A stretch of DNA of 64,000 nt from Dromiciops gliroides (GCF_019393635.1 NC_057866.1:3188223-3252222), one strand, 5' to 3'. Counted from the first letter of the stretch, positions 43,405 through 54,905 are shown. Notes: generated by a model from the sequence alone, not told the origin. Program-made: numbers and translations.

Positions 43405-43418
43405 CCACTAGATGGCAC
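43405..43418 (+). promoter_or_regulatory. CTCF-like motif, + orientation
   Basis: CCACTAGATGGCAC matches the CTCF core CCASYAGRKGGCRC at every position. Its orientation is opposite to the pair at 5.9 kb. Occupancy is unknown. Confidence 0.5.
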
Positions 43419-43555
43419 TAGAGCCTTCCTCACGTTGCTTAGCCCAGACCTATTTCACAAGTTTCTTGATGGCTTGGGATAATGCTTAGGACAGGCTTAT
43501 GCAAAGTGTGGAGGGTCCTGGCTGCCCCTTCAGGCCCTGTGCTCTGTGCACTAGG

Positions 43556-43569
43556 GCGCCACCTAACTG
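43556..43569 (-). promoter_or_regulatory. Weak CTCF-like motif from a SINE/MIR tail
   Basis: The minus strand reads CAGTTAGGTGGCGC, matching the right part of the CTCF core. The context 'tgctctgtgcactagggcgccacct' looks like a reversed SINE/MIR head, so it is probably repeat-derived. Confidence 0.35.
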
Positions 43570-43599
43570 ACCAGTTCCCAGATCTATCAAATCCTCACT

Positions 43600-44655
43600 G
43601 TAAGATTATGGGTGAGCCTCAGTTTCCTTCTTTGTAAGATGGAAAGAATACAACTTGTACTTTCTGCCTGCCACAATTTTTTGAAGACCAAATTCAGTCA
43701 TGTGTATTAAGGGTCCTGTCTCTGCTCCTGTGTGCCCGTGGGCAAGTCACTTAACCCCTGGAGGTCTAGGCTTCCTCCTCTATAAAGTGAGGGCTCTGGG
43801 TGAAAAGACTTCTGAGATGTGGGTACAGTCATATGTTAGGAATATCAGTTTAATGGGAATGTCCAGGGTTGTATTGGGAAGGGGACTGGTCCTGGCATGG
43901 ACACTTGTCAACTGTGTGACAGTGGGCAAAACATTCCCCCTTTCTGATCATCAGTTTTCTTATCTGTCCTATGGAGATACAGATCTTCTCGACATCCCCT
44001 TTCCAGGGCTGTTGGGGGACATGCTTTGTAAGCCTGAAAATGTGATCTAGGACGTGACCATTATCACTGGTGTCACCATTGCTGCCCATCTATTCCTTCC
44101 TTTTCCATGGAGCTCAGACAAATCTTACATCAAATTCTCTTTGTCAAACTGATTGAGTCTTTCTAGGTATTCAGTAGGTGCTAAATGTTTGCATCCTGCA
44201 GTGCTTTGTTGCCCAGTGTCTGTGGTTTCCCTTCAATATCTTCATTGGTCACTAGGTTCAGACTCCTTAGGGATACGACCTTTCTATAATTTTTGGCAGG
44301 GATAGCCTAGACCATATCTCTGTGATCAACCTTCCCATGTCTGTAAATAAATCCTCATTACTCAGTTGTTGTTCATTGTTTCTCTCTCGACATGTGGTGG
44401 GATTTGTGTGGATATTGCTCATCTAGAACCTTTGGGTTCTGCTCTTGGATATTAGTCCTAGACTCCACTTGAAGGTAAACCAATGGCACTTACATTGGGT
44501 AAGTCCAGTGGTGTGGATATATGGCGAGCCCCACTCACATCTCTTCTGGAGAAATGGCCATGAGTTTAGGGCTCAGCAGAACCCTAATGGTTGGAACATT
44601 CTTCTTGAGAAATGTTCTGGACCCCTGAAATAAAACGTGGCATTTTCTTGTTCTT
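43600..44655. other. Unique DNA with MIR and L2 traces
   Basis: MIR-like blocks lie near 43610-43660, 43725-43800 and 43900-44050 (for example 'tcaactgtgtgacagtgggc'). No coding exon recognised. Confidence 0.4.
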
Positions 44656-44659
44656 GATT

Positions 44660-44805
44660 TTCCTAAAATCAAGGTCTTAATTTTCCTACCCAGGCCACAC
44701 ACAACCCTCCCCACCTGCAGCTCAATACAGTCCCTATTGCCCCTAGGGTCAGATACAGTGCTCTGGCTGACATGTAAAGCCCTTCTTGATCTAACCCCAC
44801 CATGT
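44660..44805 (+). repeat. L2-type LINE fragment
   Basis: 'acatgtaaagcccttcttgatctaaccccacc' near 44770 is the L2 3' block that in other copies reads 'aaggccctccacaatctggcccc'. Confidence 0.55.
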
Positions 44806-44835
44806 CTTTTTTTTTTCTTTCTTCCTTTTGTTTTT

Positions 44836-44970
44836 GCGGGGCAATGAGGGCTAAGTGACTTGCCCAGGGTCACACAGCTAGTATGTGTCAAGTGTCCGAG
44901 GCCAGATTTGAACTCAGGTCCTCCTGAATCCAGGGCCGGTGCTTTATCCACTGTACCACCTAGCTGTCCC
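44836..44970 (-). mobile_element. Marsupial SINE, reverse
   Basis: Complete reverse copy from GCGGGGCAATGAGGG to 'cacctagctgtccc', preceded by a T-rich tail. Confidence 0.9.
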
Positions 44971-45960
44971 ACACACACATATAGAAGTCTCTTAATGCCT
45001 GTTACTTGCTAATGGCATTTATTGGTGGCATGTTTAAAGTAGAAAACAGTTTTCCGTGTAGACTTCTAGCACTCCAGCTTTCTTGTCATAGATGGAACTC
45101 TTCTATATATTTGTAATACATGAATACACCATGAACACAGATCGGAGCCTACAGCTTTGTGGTCTTCAATAAAGGCATTTTACTATTATTACTGTTGTCA
45201 TCGGCAGCAGCAGCAGCAGCAACATCACAGTCCCGTTCATCACCTCTGTTTGGGTGGAATCCAGGGAGCTCTAAAATGGTTCTGGGACAAGTTGCTCCCT
45301 GCTAGTCTTCTTTTGTATTTACTGGATGAATGATGACTTCTTGTAATTGAATAAATGCAGTGGGACCTAAGGTGGTCTTCCGCAGGTTCCCTGAAATAAT
45401 TTTTGAAACAACTCTAAAAGCAGTCAAGACTATAGGAATGACAGGTCCCTCACCCTGTTCCTTCATGGTTCTCATTTATTCTCCTAAATTCTTACATTTT
45501 GAAAGCCTTTCATTCCCAGGTCTTTATGAGTCTTAGGTATGGTAATATCTATTCAAGTCGTGGTTCTAAGATTTTCATGAATCAGTGATGGGATAGCTGG
45601 AGATTGTGAGCAGCAGTTTTATCTGTGATCAGGATCTGGTTCCTGCAGTTTGGGGTTGAATTCCCAAAAAGAGTTTGGGGTCTGTAATTGTAACATTGGA
45701 ATTTGTGGGCTATTCTCCTCCTCCTCCTTTCCTCATCTTCGTCCTCCTCCTCCTTCTCATTGCAGACTAATAAACAATTTTTCTTTTCATCTTGCTGGGT
45801 AGAATTCAAGTAGAGATGGCCCTTGGACAAGTCATTGTGTCCATTGTTCCCTACAACTCCACCTTCGGAACTGCCTTGCACCTAGTAACACTGAGGGATT
45901 CAAAGGAGATACTGACTAGAAAGCTTTGCGAGTCTTGCAATGCTGGGTGAGCTGGAGCTT
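44971..45960. other. Unique DNA
   Basis: Contains a short (GCA)n run near 45206-45223 and a (CTCCTC)n run near 45716-45760. No exon or known repeat recognised. Confidence 0.4.
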
Positions 45961-45966
45961 TTATTG

Positions 45967-46203
45967 TAATGTGGATGGATGAATGGATAGGTGGGTGGGT
46001 AGATAGATAGATAGACATAATAACGGAGAGATGGATGATGGATAGATGAATTGATTGAAAGATGGATAAATGGGTAGGTATAGGGGAATAAATGTATGGA
46101 TAAGTAGATGAACAATGGATGCATAAATGGATGGCCAATTGATAGACAAATGATAAATGGATAGATAGATTGGATGGATAAATGAAGGATTAGATGGTCA
46201 GCC
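45967..46203 (+). repeat. Degenerate (GGAT)n/(GATA)n tetranucleotide tract, part 1
   Basis: GGAT, GATA and AATG words dominate. The tract is interrupted by the SINE that follows and resumes at 46446. Confidence 0.9.
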
Positions 46204-46204
46204 T

Positions 46205-46445
46205 AGGACAGCTAGGTAGAACAAGGGATAGAATTCTGAGCCTGGAGTCAGAAAGACTCATCTTCCTTAGTTCAAATCCAGTCTCGGACTACCTGTGTGA
46301 CCCTGGGCAAGTCACTTCACACTGTTTACCTCGGTTCCTCATAAGTAAAATGAACTGGAGAAGGAAATGGCAAAACACCCCAGTTATCTTTGCCAAGAAA
46401 ATTCCAAATGGGGTCTTCTCTGACTGCATTGACTAAACAACAACA
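46205..46445 (+). mobile_element. Longer marsupial SINE with extended tail module
   Basis: Head 'ggacagctaggtag', core 'ctgtgtgaccctgggcaagtcac', then 'aatgaactggagaaggaaatgg', 'tttgccaagaaaattcc' and an AACAAC tail. Diverged, full-length copy inside the tetranucleotide tract. Confidence 0.85.
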
Positions 46446-46632
46446 TGATGAACAATATATAGATGGGTGGATGGATTAGTGGGTTAACACGGGTAAATGG
46501 ATAGTCAAATAATGGATGGGTGATAAAGGGATGTTTAGATGAACTATGGATGAATGGCTGGATAAATGATAGATAAGAGATGAACGGATAAACAAATGAT
46601 GGATGTATAGATAGATGAATGATGGACATAAT
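46446..46632 (+). repeat. Degenerate (GGAT)n/(GATA)n tract, part 2
   Basis: Continues the tetranucleotide tract after the SINE. Confidence 0.88.
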
Positions 46633-46635
46633 TGT

Positions 46636-47262
46636 CTTGGATTATTGTATTACTGAGAATAACTAAGTTATTCACAGTTGATCATCACACAATAGTGGCG
46701 TTATTGTGTACAACATTCTCTTGGTTCTGCTCGCGTCACTTTGCATAAGTTCATGTAAGTCTTTCCAGGTATTTCTGAAATCTGCTTGCTCATCATTTCT
46801 TTTTTTTTTTCTTTTCTTTTTCTTTTTTCTTTTTTTTTTTTTTTTTTGGTGAGGCAATTGGGGTTATGTTACTTGCCCAGGGTCACACAGCTAGTAAGTG
46901 TCAAGTGTCTGAGGCCGGATTTGAACTCTGGTCCTTCTGAATCCAGGGCTGGGGTTCTATCCACTGCGCCACCCAGCTGCCCCAGTGCTCATCATTTCTT
47001 ACAGCACAATAGTATTCCATTACATGCATATGCCACAACTTGTTCAGCCATTCCCCAATTGATGGGTATCCCTTCAATTTCTAATTCTTTGCCATCACAA
47101 AAAGCTGCTATAAATATTTTTGTATGGATAGGTCCTTTCCTTCTTTTTAAAAAATCTCTTTGGGATATAGACCTAGCAGGGATATTTCTGGGTAAAAGGG
47201 TATGCGCAGTTTTATAGTCTTTGGGGTAGAGCTCTGGATTGCTCTTCGGAGTGGTTGGACAG
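46636..47262 (-). mobile_element. L1 3' end, reverse, split by a SINE
   Basis: The + strand reads reversed L1 3' UTR: 'tcacagttgatcatcacaca', 'ttcagccattccccaattgatggg' and 'aatctctttgggatatagacc'. A SINE lies at 46849-46983. Tetranucleotide repeat is found on both sides, so the L1 landed in it. Confidence 0.85.
46849..46983 (-). mobile_element. Marsupial SINE within L1
   Basis: Reverse copy preceded by a T/C run (tail). A 15-bp target-site duplication TGCTCATCATTTCTT lies at 46787-46801 and 46986-47000. Confidence 0.93.
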
Positions 47263-47267
47263 CTAGA

Positions 47268-47368
47268 TAAACAATGGATGGATGAGTGGAGGGGTGGAGG
47301 GATGGAGGGATGGATGGAGGGGTGGAAGAATGGATGGATGGAAGGATGGATGGATGGATGGATGGATG
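47268..47368 (+). repeat. (GGAT)n tract, part 3
   Basis: Resumes the tetranucleotide tract right after the L1, ending with six clean GGAT units. Confidence 0.92.
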
Positions 47369-47700
47369 AGTGATCTGGGATAAAAGATCTGTGACAGATA
47401 AATCCTAGGGAAACCACAGACCTCTTGCCACTAGAGGACAGCACTGGCCTGTCAGTTGCCAGGACCTAGGTCCCAGCCCCATCCTCAATCACTGGCTCAG
47501 TGCTATTAATAACCCAAGTGGAGGCAGAGACTCTCCCCTTCCTGCCTCTTCCTCTGGCAGGCGGGGGCTCAAGTTCAGAACTGCTGGCACTCTGTGCAGC
47601 TGGGCTGTGTTTTGGTTGTTGGAGTTTGGGGCAGGGGGGAGGAGAAGGCAAGTACCAACCTGGGAACATGAAGCTGCCCGGGCTGCCCTGTTTGTTCAAC
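47369..47700. other. Unique GC-rich DNA
   Basis: No exon or repeat recognised. Confidence 0.4.
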
Positions 47701-47704
47701 CTTG

Positions 47705-47895
47705 AGCCTTGAAATCTCTCCAATTGGGGCAATGGCAGCCCTGGCTCTGGAGTTGGAAACCCACTGATGTGGCTCTGATGCCACCTTCCAGGGTGACCTC
47801 AGCAAGTCATTCCTTCTTTGAGCCTCAGCTTCCCCATTCACAAAACGAGAGGGTGTGCCCTACAAGCCCTCAGGCTCCTTCAGCTCTGATAGGCT
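47705..47895 (+). repeat. MIR element
   Basis: Forward MIR: 'gccctggctctggagttgg', 'agcctcagcttccccattcac' and a 'caggctccttcagctctgat' end. Confidence 0.75.
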
Positions 47896-49190
47896 GGGGT
47901 CTCTATCCTTCTCAATGAGGAAGACTTCAGCTCAGCAAGAAAATGCATTTTCTAATGCTCAGCAAGGGAAAGGGTTGCCCCCATAAGCAGTGAGCTCCCC
48001 ATGAGCAGAGGTATCTAAACAAGCGGTATCTTATGGAGGCATTGCTGAAGGGAGTCTTGTTGGACCAGCGGCCTCTGGGGGTCCTTTGGACTAGGACAGT
48101 CTGAGCCAGGTGGGCCCCAAGCCCCAGATCCCCGCCCCCTCCCCCCCCCCTGCCCCAAACCAAGGTTTCTCAGTCTGTTGCCTCTGCTCTGGGCCCAGAC
48201 AGAAGCACCTGGTTCTCCCTCATCAGTGAATTGACCAGGACACATTCCTTACCCTCTCAATGAGGGGTGTGCATTAGACCATGCCAGGTGTCAGAAGACC
48301 ACAGGAGGGTGGGCGGCCCTTAGGGCTAGAAGGATCTTGGAGATCTCAAGTCCCAGCTTTTCTTGTCTGGAGGAAGAAGCTGAGATCCAGCTCAGCGTCT
48401 CCAAGCTCAGAAGGGCCAGAGCTAGGGTTTCAGCTTAATTCTGTGTATGCAAAGCACCTACTATGTGAAAGCCATTGAACTCAGGATTCAAAAGCAGGGT
48501 TCTCTGACTGCGAAGCTCCCTCCCTCCTGCCCGCCCATCCAGCTCCAAATGCTATGAGGCCTCAGCCTCCAGGTACCACCAGAGGCCACGTCTGCATCAG
48601 CACTAGCCTGGCTTAGAGTATGTGTCTGGAAGGAGAGCCTGGAGGGCTTCCTGTAGGGGGTGGCCACGAAGGACAGGGAAGTAGGAATTGGCAGGCAGGG
48701 AGGACAGGAACCAAGGCAGGCTCTGGGTCTGGCCCATAGGCCAGGCAGGACGCGATGGCCCCCGAGTGCCAACCCCAACCTTCCCTGTGGGGCCTCCTCT
48801 GGCCGGCTCAGCCAGGAACTTGGGCTTCTCACACATGCTCAGTGTAGCCACTCCTCTGTGCCCCCTGCCCCCACCCTGCTCCGTCAGGCCAGAGAGGCTG
48901 ATGTCAGAGGGAAGGCAGTGTCCTGCCCACTCGGCATTTTTCCCAGCTGAGCCAAGTGCCCCCTCGACCCTCGCATCCCGCCTGGCTCCCTGATCCAGCC
49001 CAGTGTGGCGGAGGTACACCATTTCCTCCTGGTTTGGGGACTGGGGGTGGGGAGCCTGGGAAGGCAACCTTCTGGCCCCCCCAGCTTCCTCCCAGAGTCC
49101 GGGGAGCTGAGGGGAAAACCGTTGAGCTGGGCCTCCTCCTATACCCCGCGCCCCCATCTTCCCACCCGGGACCCTAGGCCGCGTGCTTGG
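47896..49190. other. GC-rich unique DNA
   Basis: Several long chance frames on both strands (48.6-49.3 kb) but no splice-consistent exon and no similarity I recognise. A short L2/MIR trace lies near 48450. Confidence 0.4.
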
Positions 49191-49199
49191 GGACAGTCC

Positions 49200-49345
49200 C
49201 CGCCCCGTGGTTAGAACAGGATTATTGCTAGGGTTGAGGGGGCTGCACCCCCAGCTTGGGAGGGCTCCAAGGAGCCCCCGGCAATCGTGTTTATGAGGTT
49301 GTTCTTTCTTTTGACTGAACTGAGAGAAGTAGCTCACTCTGACTC
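49200..49345. promoter_or_regulatory. Candidate conserved non-coding block
   Basis: A complex, non-repetitive block ('ggattattgctaggg', 'aatcgtgtttatgaggttgttctttc') standing out from its GC-rich flanks. It contains a TGACTGAACTGAG-type segment. Called only from texture; conservation is untested. Confidence 0.2.
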
Positions 49346-50595
49346 TAGCGTGAGTGTTCCCAGGCCTTGCACAAAGGCCTGGTGGGTGTTCATTGCTAGG
49401 TTAATGATGGGTCCGTTGGGGCCCCTGGGGCTGAGCTCCCCAGCTTTCCCTCTCTGAGCCAGCCTCTGTGGCCTGGGAGCCTCTTCTGGGAGGGAGGGGA
49501 TCCTGCCCGGGTGGGCTCAGGACCCCCCTCCCCAACAGCTTCCCATTGGGTGGAGCTCATGCTTAGTGAAGACTGGAGAATGGAGCAGAGGGTCTTGTGC
49601 ACACCGGGTGTGCAGTGGAGGTTTGCTGAAGTATCTTAGACCGGACTATATTAGAGCAGGGCTATTGACAGGCAAGGCGAGAGAGGCTGGTGAGTGAGCC
49701 TGGGGACCCCTGGCCTAGCAGCCAGGCCCAGGCCGAGGGTATGGAGGTCAGCCTGGGCCAGGGGAAGGGGGCCTAAGGTCAGCCCCTGGCTCTGCTACTT
49801 CCTTCCTGTGTGACCGGAGCAAGACCCTTCCCTTCCCTGAGCCTCAGTCTCCCCCTGTGAAAAATGAAAAGGTTTGGGCTGGAGGAGCCCACATACAGCC
49901 CAGGATCTCCTGACCTTGAGTGTCCCTCCCCTTCTCCCCTGCCCCGGCCAAGCCTTGGCTCCCCAGCTCCGGGAGAGGCCGGGCCTTCCTCAAGGAAGAG
50001 AGTTGGGGCCAAGCCCCTTCCGGAGCTGACCTCTTCTAGGGCCCCGGGGCAGGGAGGGGGGATGTCAAGAACTGGAAAGCACACTTGGGCCTAAGTGGGG
50101 CAGGCCGGGGTCAGGGAGTGGGCAGCCCTGTGGGCCTTCTCCTCTTTGATGGAGGCCAAGTTTCCTTGGATGTCATTTTCAAAGCCACTTCTCAGCCCCT
50201 AGGAAATCCGGTCTCCCCTCGGCCTGACTGCCCACCCAACCCACCACACACTCACAGACACAGACACACACAGAGACACTCTTACTTCAGGGCTGTGAGG
50301 AGGAAGGGGATGGGAGGGGGAGGAGGCGGTAGCACAACACTGCGCCCTAGAGCTGGGGGCTAGGGCTGCCCTGCCTCTTGGGACCCTGGGAACGGCAGCT
50401 ATTTGTCCATATCCTTGCCCGCTGTGGCCACCCCTGCCCTTGTCTCAACTCATCTGGCAGCCCCTGAAGGCAAGCAGGGCAGAAGGGTTCTAGAGAAGGG
50501 GGCTTTGCCACATGCCCTGAATGACCATCCTCTGCCTCTGAAAGCGTAATCTCAAGTCATTAGAACCCTGCACCAGATTGAGGGGGCGGGGAGAA
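49346..50595. other. GC-rich unique DNA with one MIR
   Basis: A forward MIR lies at about 49785-49870 ('tgcatacttcc'-like core, 'gagcctcagtctccccctgtg'). A short CA-rich run lies near 50247-50280. No exon recognised. Confidence 0.4.
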
Positions 50596-50599
50596 CAGG

Positions 50600-50745
50600 A
50601 GGACCTTCCTCTGACATTTGCTAGCTCTGGGCCTCAGTTTCTCACTCCATAAAATGGAGACCACAGTCTTTAGCTCACCTCCCTCACAGGGGTGTTGAGA
50701 GGAGAACTCTGCCAACCCTAAAACCCACTGAGCTGGCAGAGCTGG
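50600..50745 (+). repeat. MIR element
   Basis: 'gggcctcagtttctcactccataaaatggag' followed by 'acctccctcacaggggtgttgagagg' is a forward MIR 3' half. Confidence 0.75.
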
Positions 50746-50944
50746 GTGTTTCATGCACCTGAGGGAGCACCAAGCCCAGGCTGGGTCTCCCGGCTGGCAT
50801 CCTTGCAGATGTCCCTGCCTTGGGCTTACTGGCCCAGCCCAACCCTGCTGGACTTTCTGGACCTTGTGGAGAGGAAGTGAACTTTGGCCGGCCCAGGTGG
50901 TGCCAGCGACAAGAGGGGCCCAGCCCGGGTTGCTGCTCCTCCCC

Positions 50945-51020
50945 CGCAGGAAAGGCTGATAAGGAAGCCCACAATAAAGGCCGGCTTCATTCATAACATT
51001 TCAGGTGCCTTTTCATTCAT
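50945..51020. promoter_or_regulatory. Candidate conserved non-coding block
   Basis: 'gctgataaggaagcccacaat' followed by 'aaaggccggcttcattcat' is non-repetitive and includes a GATA-type site (GATAAGG). It also contains an AATAAA hexamer at about 50971, so a polyadenylation site of an unseen transcript is an alternative. Confidence 0.2.
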
Positions 51021-51239
51021 GCCCAGAGCCGGCTGGCAGCGGGGGATGGGAAGTGCTGAGTCACCGTGAATGGGGAAGAGGCCCCTTTACCTGACTCCCT
51101 CCCTTTCCCACCTCTGGGTCTGATGCCTCCAGGCCCCCCATCCCTCCCTCCTCTCCTCTCATGGCCTGGAGCAGGGCCTGGGGGCGATGACTGGGCTGGC
51201 TGGCATCATCAAATCTGCTGGTCATTTAGGAGGGCAGGA

Positions 51240-51360
51240 ATCCACTGCTGGCAGCCTCAGTTTCCCTGTCTGTCTAATGGGGGCCTGGGCGAGATGACAC
51301 CTAGGGGCTGCTGCCTCAGGTGCTCCGTAAATGCTGCTTGAATGACTGAATGACTGATTG
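51240..51360 (+). repeat. MIR 3' half
   Basis: 'gcctcagtttccctgtctgtctaatgggg' and 'aaatgctgcttgaatgactg'. Confidence 0.7.
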
Positions 51361-51704
51361 TACCTAGCAAAGACACCAGACTCTAGGTCATAGAAGGGAG
51401 TTCAGAGGCCCCACCCCAGCTCAGGCCCCGGCTGTGATACACCCTTTGGCGGCCAACCAGCCTTTGTCTGGAGACTTCCCAGGCCAGGACCCCCACTCCC
51501 CAAGGCAGCCCCTTCCATGTCGGGAGGGCTCCCGTCAAACTTGACTTCGGGTCTTTGGGCCAAGCAGGACAGGGCCAGTGCTCCTGACTATGACAGGCCT
51601 CAAGGTGTTTAAAGAGAGTCCCTGGCCTCCCACCAGGCAAGGGCACACTCTCGAGGCCCTTCCTCTCCTGGCTGTCCCCGGCCCCCCATCTTAGCTGGGA
51701 TTGC

Positions 51705-51910
51705 AGAGCACAGGAAGGTTTGCAAAGCGCTCTTCAAACGGTCTCTCACTGGACCCTCACAACAAACCCTGGGGGCTGTTAGTGCCCTCATTTTACAGTT
51801 GAGGAAACTGAGGCAGGCAGAAGTCAAAGGGACTTCCGGGATGATGTGGCTAGTAAGCATCTTAGACTGAATTTGAACTCAGGTCTCTATGCACCATGGC
51901 GCCTCCTGGC
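51705..51910 (-). repeat. MIR element, reverse
   Basis: 'tttgcaaagcgctcttcaaac', 'attttacagttgaggaaactgaggcagg' and 'gaatttgaactcaggtctc' in order on the + strand. Confidence 0.8.
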
Positions 51911-53165
51911 TAATCCATATCCCCTCTGAGTTGAGGCACTCAGAACTGGGCGCAGCATCCACACGGCAGTAGGAGCAGGGCACGGTGAATGGTGTTTCTG
52001 GAAAGTCTCTTCCTAGAGTTTCCTTCTCTCACCATCAGTGGTTTCTGAGGGCAGGGTCTCCTTGACTCATTTTAGACCCAGAACCCCTGAGGCCCAGGGA
52101 AGTGCGTAGGCCTGGCCCGGATCCCACAGCCAGCCTGTGGCCATGCTGAGACAGGAGCTTGGGCTCCTGGTTCCCAAGCCAGAACAGGCAGTTCTGGTGC
52201 TCGGGCACACCTGGCCAGGAGGAGTCTGGGAACCTGGCAAGGCCCGGTGTCTGCAGAGGCTGGCAGGACCTGCCTTTCCAGCCTGGCTGGAAAGGCCAAC
52301 CACAGCTTGAGGCCTTGAGGCGCTGGGCTTCCGGCCTGGCGGTCAGGCCTTCCCAGAGCCCCACCCTGGCTGTAGGGGGGAGGACTGCAGACTTGGCCCA
52401 AAGTCTAGTTCCAGGCACAGAAGGGAGGGGGAAGGGAGGAGGCAGAAGCTCTGTCCCCACCCCCAGCGCCCCCGCCCAACCTCCATCCCTAAGACTCAGG
52501 GTGAATGTCCAAGTAGGGTAAGGAGCAGAGTGTGGGGGGCTGACCACTCAGGCCCAGAGCTCTCAAACCAGGAAGGGTGACAGTGTCCTCTAGGTTGCAG
52601 GGGGTCCCCCTGGGTGGCACATGATAAGTTCTGTGATCCCTTCTTACAGCTGGGGAAACTGAGGCTTAGAGAAATGAGAACGTCTCCAGACCCAGGTGTC
52701 CTCATTCCAAGCCCAGCAGATGCCCCCACTCCAGGCTGCCTCCTTCCAGAAAGAGCTGGAGAATCCTTCTGAACCCTCCAACCCCGGCCTGGGGCCAGGC
52801 AGAGGTGGGGGCACAAACGCCAGGAGGCCTGGTTCTTGCCCCAGGTGACTAAGCAGAGCCTCTGACCTCAGGCCTGTTCCAGAGCTCAGCCCCCAAGGGG
52901 GCTCCAACCCCTGTTCTCAGGCCCCTGAAGAAGGTCTGCAGGCTCAGATCCCTTCCCCCCCCTCCCCCCCCCACAAACCCCCAGAGGGGCCTAAACTGGT
53001 CAGATTTGAATAAGCTTGTCTCCATACCAGCCCACATCTGAGCTTGTCCAGACTTGTCCCCAAAGAGAGGGGTGATGCAGGGAGGAAGGGGGCGCGGAGG
53101 CAGGAGGGGGCAGCTGGGGCTCTGCAATGTGGGAGCCCCCACCCTGAGAGGGGTGAACAAGAGAA
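51911..53165. other. GC-rich unique DNA with MIR traces
   Basis: Reverse MIR traces lie near 52640-52680 ('tggggaaactgaggcttagag'). Long frames on both strands at 52.0-52.5 kb have no splice or similarity support. Confidence 0.4.
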
Positions 53166-53169
53166 GTAG

Positions 53170-53330
53170 CAGGGAGCCTGCGTGGTTCAGGCCACACTCA
53201 CCAGCTTGGACAAGTGCTTCTCCCTCTGTGCCTCAGTTTCCCCATTTATAAAAGGGACAGGGTAACCCTACTTTACTTCCCTCCCAGCACTGTTCTGAAG
53301 AACATAGCAGAGCACAGAAGGGAAGGTGTC
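53170..53330 (+). repeat. MIR element
   Basis: 'tgtgcctcagtttccccatttataaaaggg' near 53226 with a diverged upstream core. Confidence 0.7.
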
Positions 53331-54179
53331 TGCCCACCCAAAGTGAAGGTTTTAGGTAGGTGCCTGAACGCCGTCCTCCCCTCCTCCAAATAAACCTTCT
53401 TCATGCTGCCAACTTTAAGACTGGACGTCATTCACTCAATAGTGTGAATGAGCTCAAGCACCTTCTGTCCCGAGGTGTGCTCCTGGCAGTTGCTTCTGCT
53501 CTATCTGGACCCATGCAGAGAACGGGAAGTTGGGGGGCTTTGTAAGAGGGTGCCCCTGGGGAGGCCTGCACTCAGGCAGGTGCTGGGATCAGGGAGTGGC
53601 AGGGAGGGGTGGGAGCCAAAGGCTGTTAACGCCCCCAGCTGAACTGTCCTGGGGAGGCCACCGGACCAGACAATTCTTGCCCTCCATGGCTCCCCGACCC
53701 ATCTCCCCAGGCCTAGAGGCCCTGGCTCTGGACAGATGACTGGATTCATGGGTTTGCTCACTGGGCCACTGTCTGTCTGCATTCCTGCCGTGCATCAGCT
53801 CAGTCCAGCAGCGGAAATTCCCTCAAAGAGGGGATATCTTGGGCCCAAGTGAGGAGAAAGCAGACCAGACAAAGGATTCTCTGAGAATTCCAGACTCTGC
53901 GAGATTTGAGAAACCTTGGAGATGGCTTAGTCCCATTTTAAGGATTGGGAAACTGAGGTTCAGAGAAGCCCGACATGAAACAGGTAGTGAGTGGAGGAGT
54001 TAGAACTAGAAGCCTTCCCTCTTTCTGCTGTCTCCCTTTGAAATGAAAGGGACAGAGTGCGGGCCTGAGTCTGGTCCCTTTGCCTCTGGGGAGCCAAGGA
54101 GAGTGGAGTGGTTTGCATTTCCTTCTTCTGTCCTTGTCCCCAAACTGCTCCCAGGCCCCCCACACCGCCCCTCCCTCCT
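53331..54179. other. Mostly unique DNA with one reverse MIR
   Basis: A reverse MIR trace at 53925-54010 ('aaggattgggaaactgaggttcagag'). Nothing else recognised. Confidence 0.4.
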
Positions 54180-54551
54180 CGTACCCAGCTCTAAGCCACA
54201 GCCTTTTGGCCCCGCCTCATCTGTGTGCTAGGCTATAGAACCAGGGGGCTCATTTGCCTATCCCTGCCCGGGGCCTGTTTGCATGTGGGGGCTGGCTGAG
54301 GGGGAGATTCGGCCCCCTCCCCGCCTCAGAAGCTGGTCAGAGGCTGGGCCTTCTCCCCCGCCCCAAGGCAAATCGGAGTCTTGGGGATTTGGGAAGAACC
54401 CCTGGTGTTGGGAGGGTGCAGAGACCCAGGCCAGGCCCCAGGCAGGTCCTCCCAGCATCCCCGGCATGGAGCCCTTGGAGAATCCCTGCCTGGCCTTCCG
54501 CTCTGCCTCAGCCCAAGACCTGCGGGCACCCTGGCCAGAGACCCCTTTCAG
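54180..54551 (+). promoter_or_regulatory. Promoter-like segment with a possible first exon
   Basis: A GC box (CCCCGCCTC near 54210) and a TATA-like CTATAGAA (54233-54240) precede an ATG at 54466 in a good Kozak context (GGCATGG). The frame MEPLENPCLAFRSASAQDLR... runs to a possible donor at 54552 (CAG|GTCTGTGAG, weak). I recognise no protein with this start. A chance frame in GC-rich DNA is equally likely. Confidence 0.15.
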
Positions 54552-54689
54552 GTCTGTGAGTTGGCTGTGCACTCTGCCGCACTCTTGTCAGCCTCTTACC
54601 GAGCATTTATTAAACACTTACTGTAGTCCAGGCTCAGTTTCACCCCCATAGCTGTCCCCTTTGTTTAGTCTCAGCCCCTCTCCCCTGGA

Positions 54690-54905
54690 CTGTGGCCAGA
54701 GCCTTCCCATTGGTCACCTTCCCTGGCCTCTCGCCTCCAGCACGTCCTCTATCCAGCCGCTCCTCGAAAGACCCTCCGATCTCCAGACTCCAGGCACTTC
54801 CTGTGATGGTGCCGCCTGCCTGGAATGCTCCCTCCTCCTGTCTGCTCCCAGCCTCCCCGGCTTCCTCAGATTATCCCTCTTCCTTCAAGTTGGTTCACTC
54901 TAGTT
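54690..54905 (+). repeat. L2-type LINE 3' fragment
   Basis: 'gtgccgcctgcctggaatgctccctcctcc' near 54810 and the following 'cttcctcagattatcc' fit the L2 3' pattern. Confidence 0.65.

Noticed and set aside
45206..45223. (GCA)n run as a coding poly-Gln/Ala tract
   Set aside because: Only about six units with no supporting open frame or exon borders.
48603..49337. 244-codon open frame on the minus strand
   Set aside because: GC-rich region with open frames on both strands; no domain, signal sequence or splice pattern. Treated as chance.
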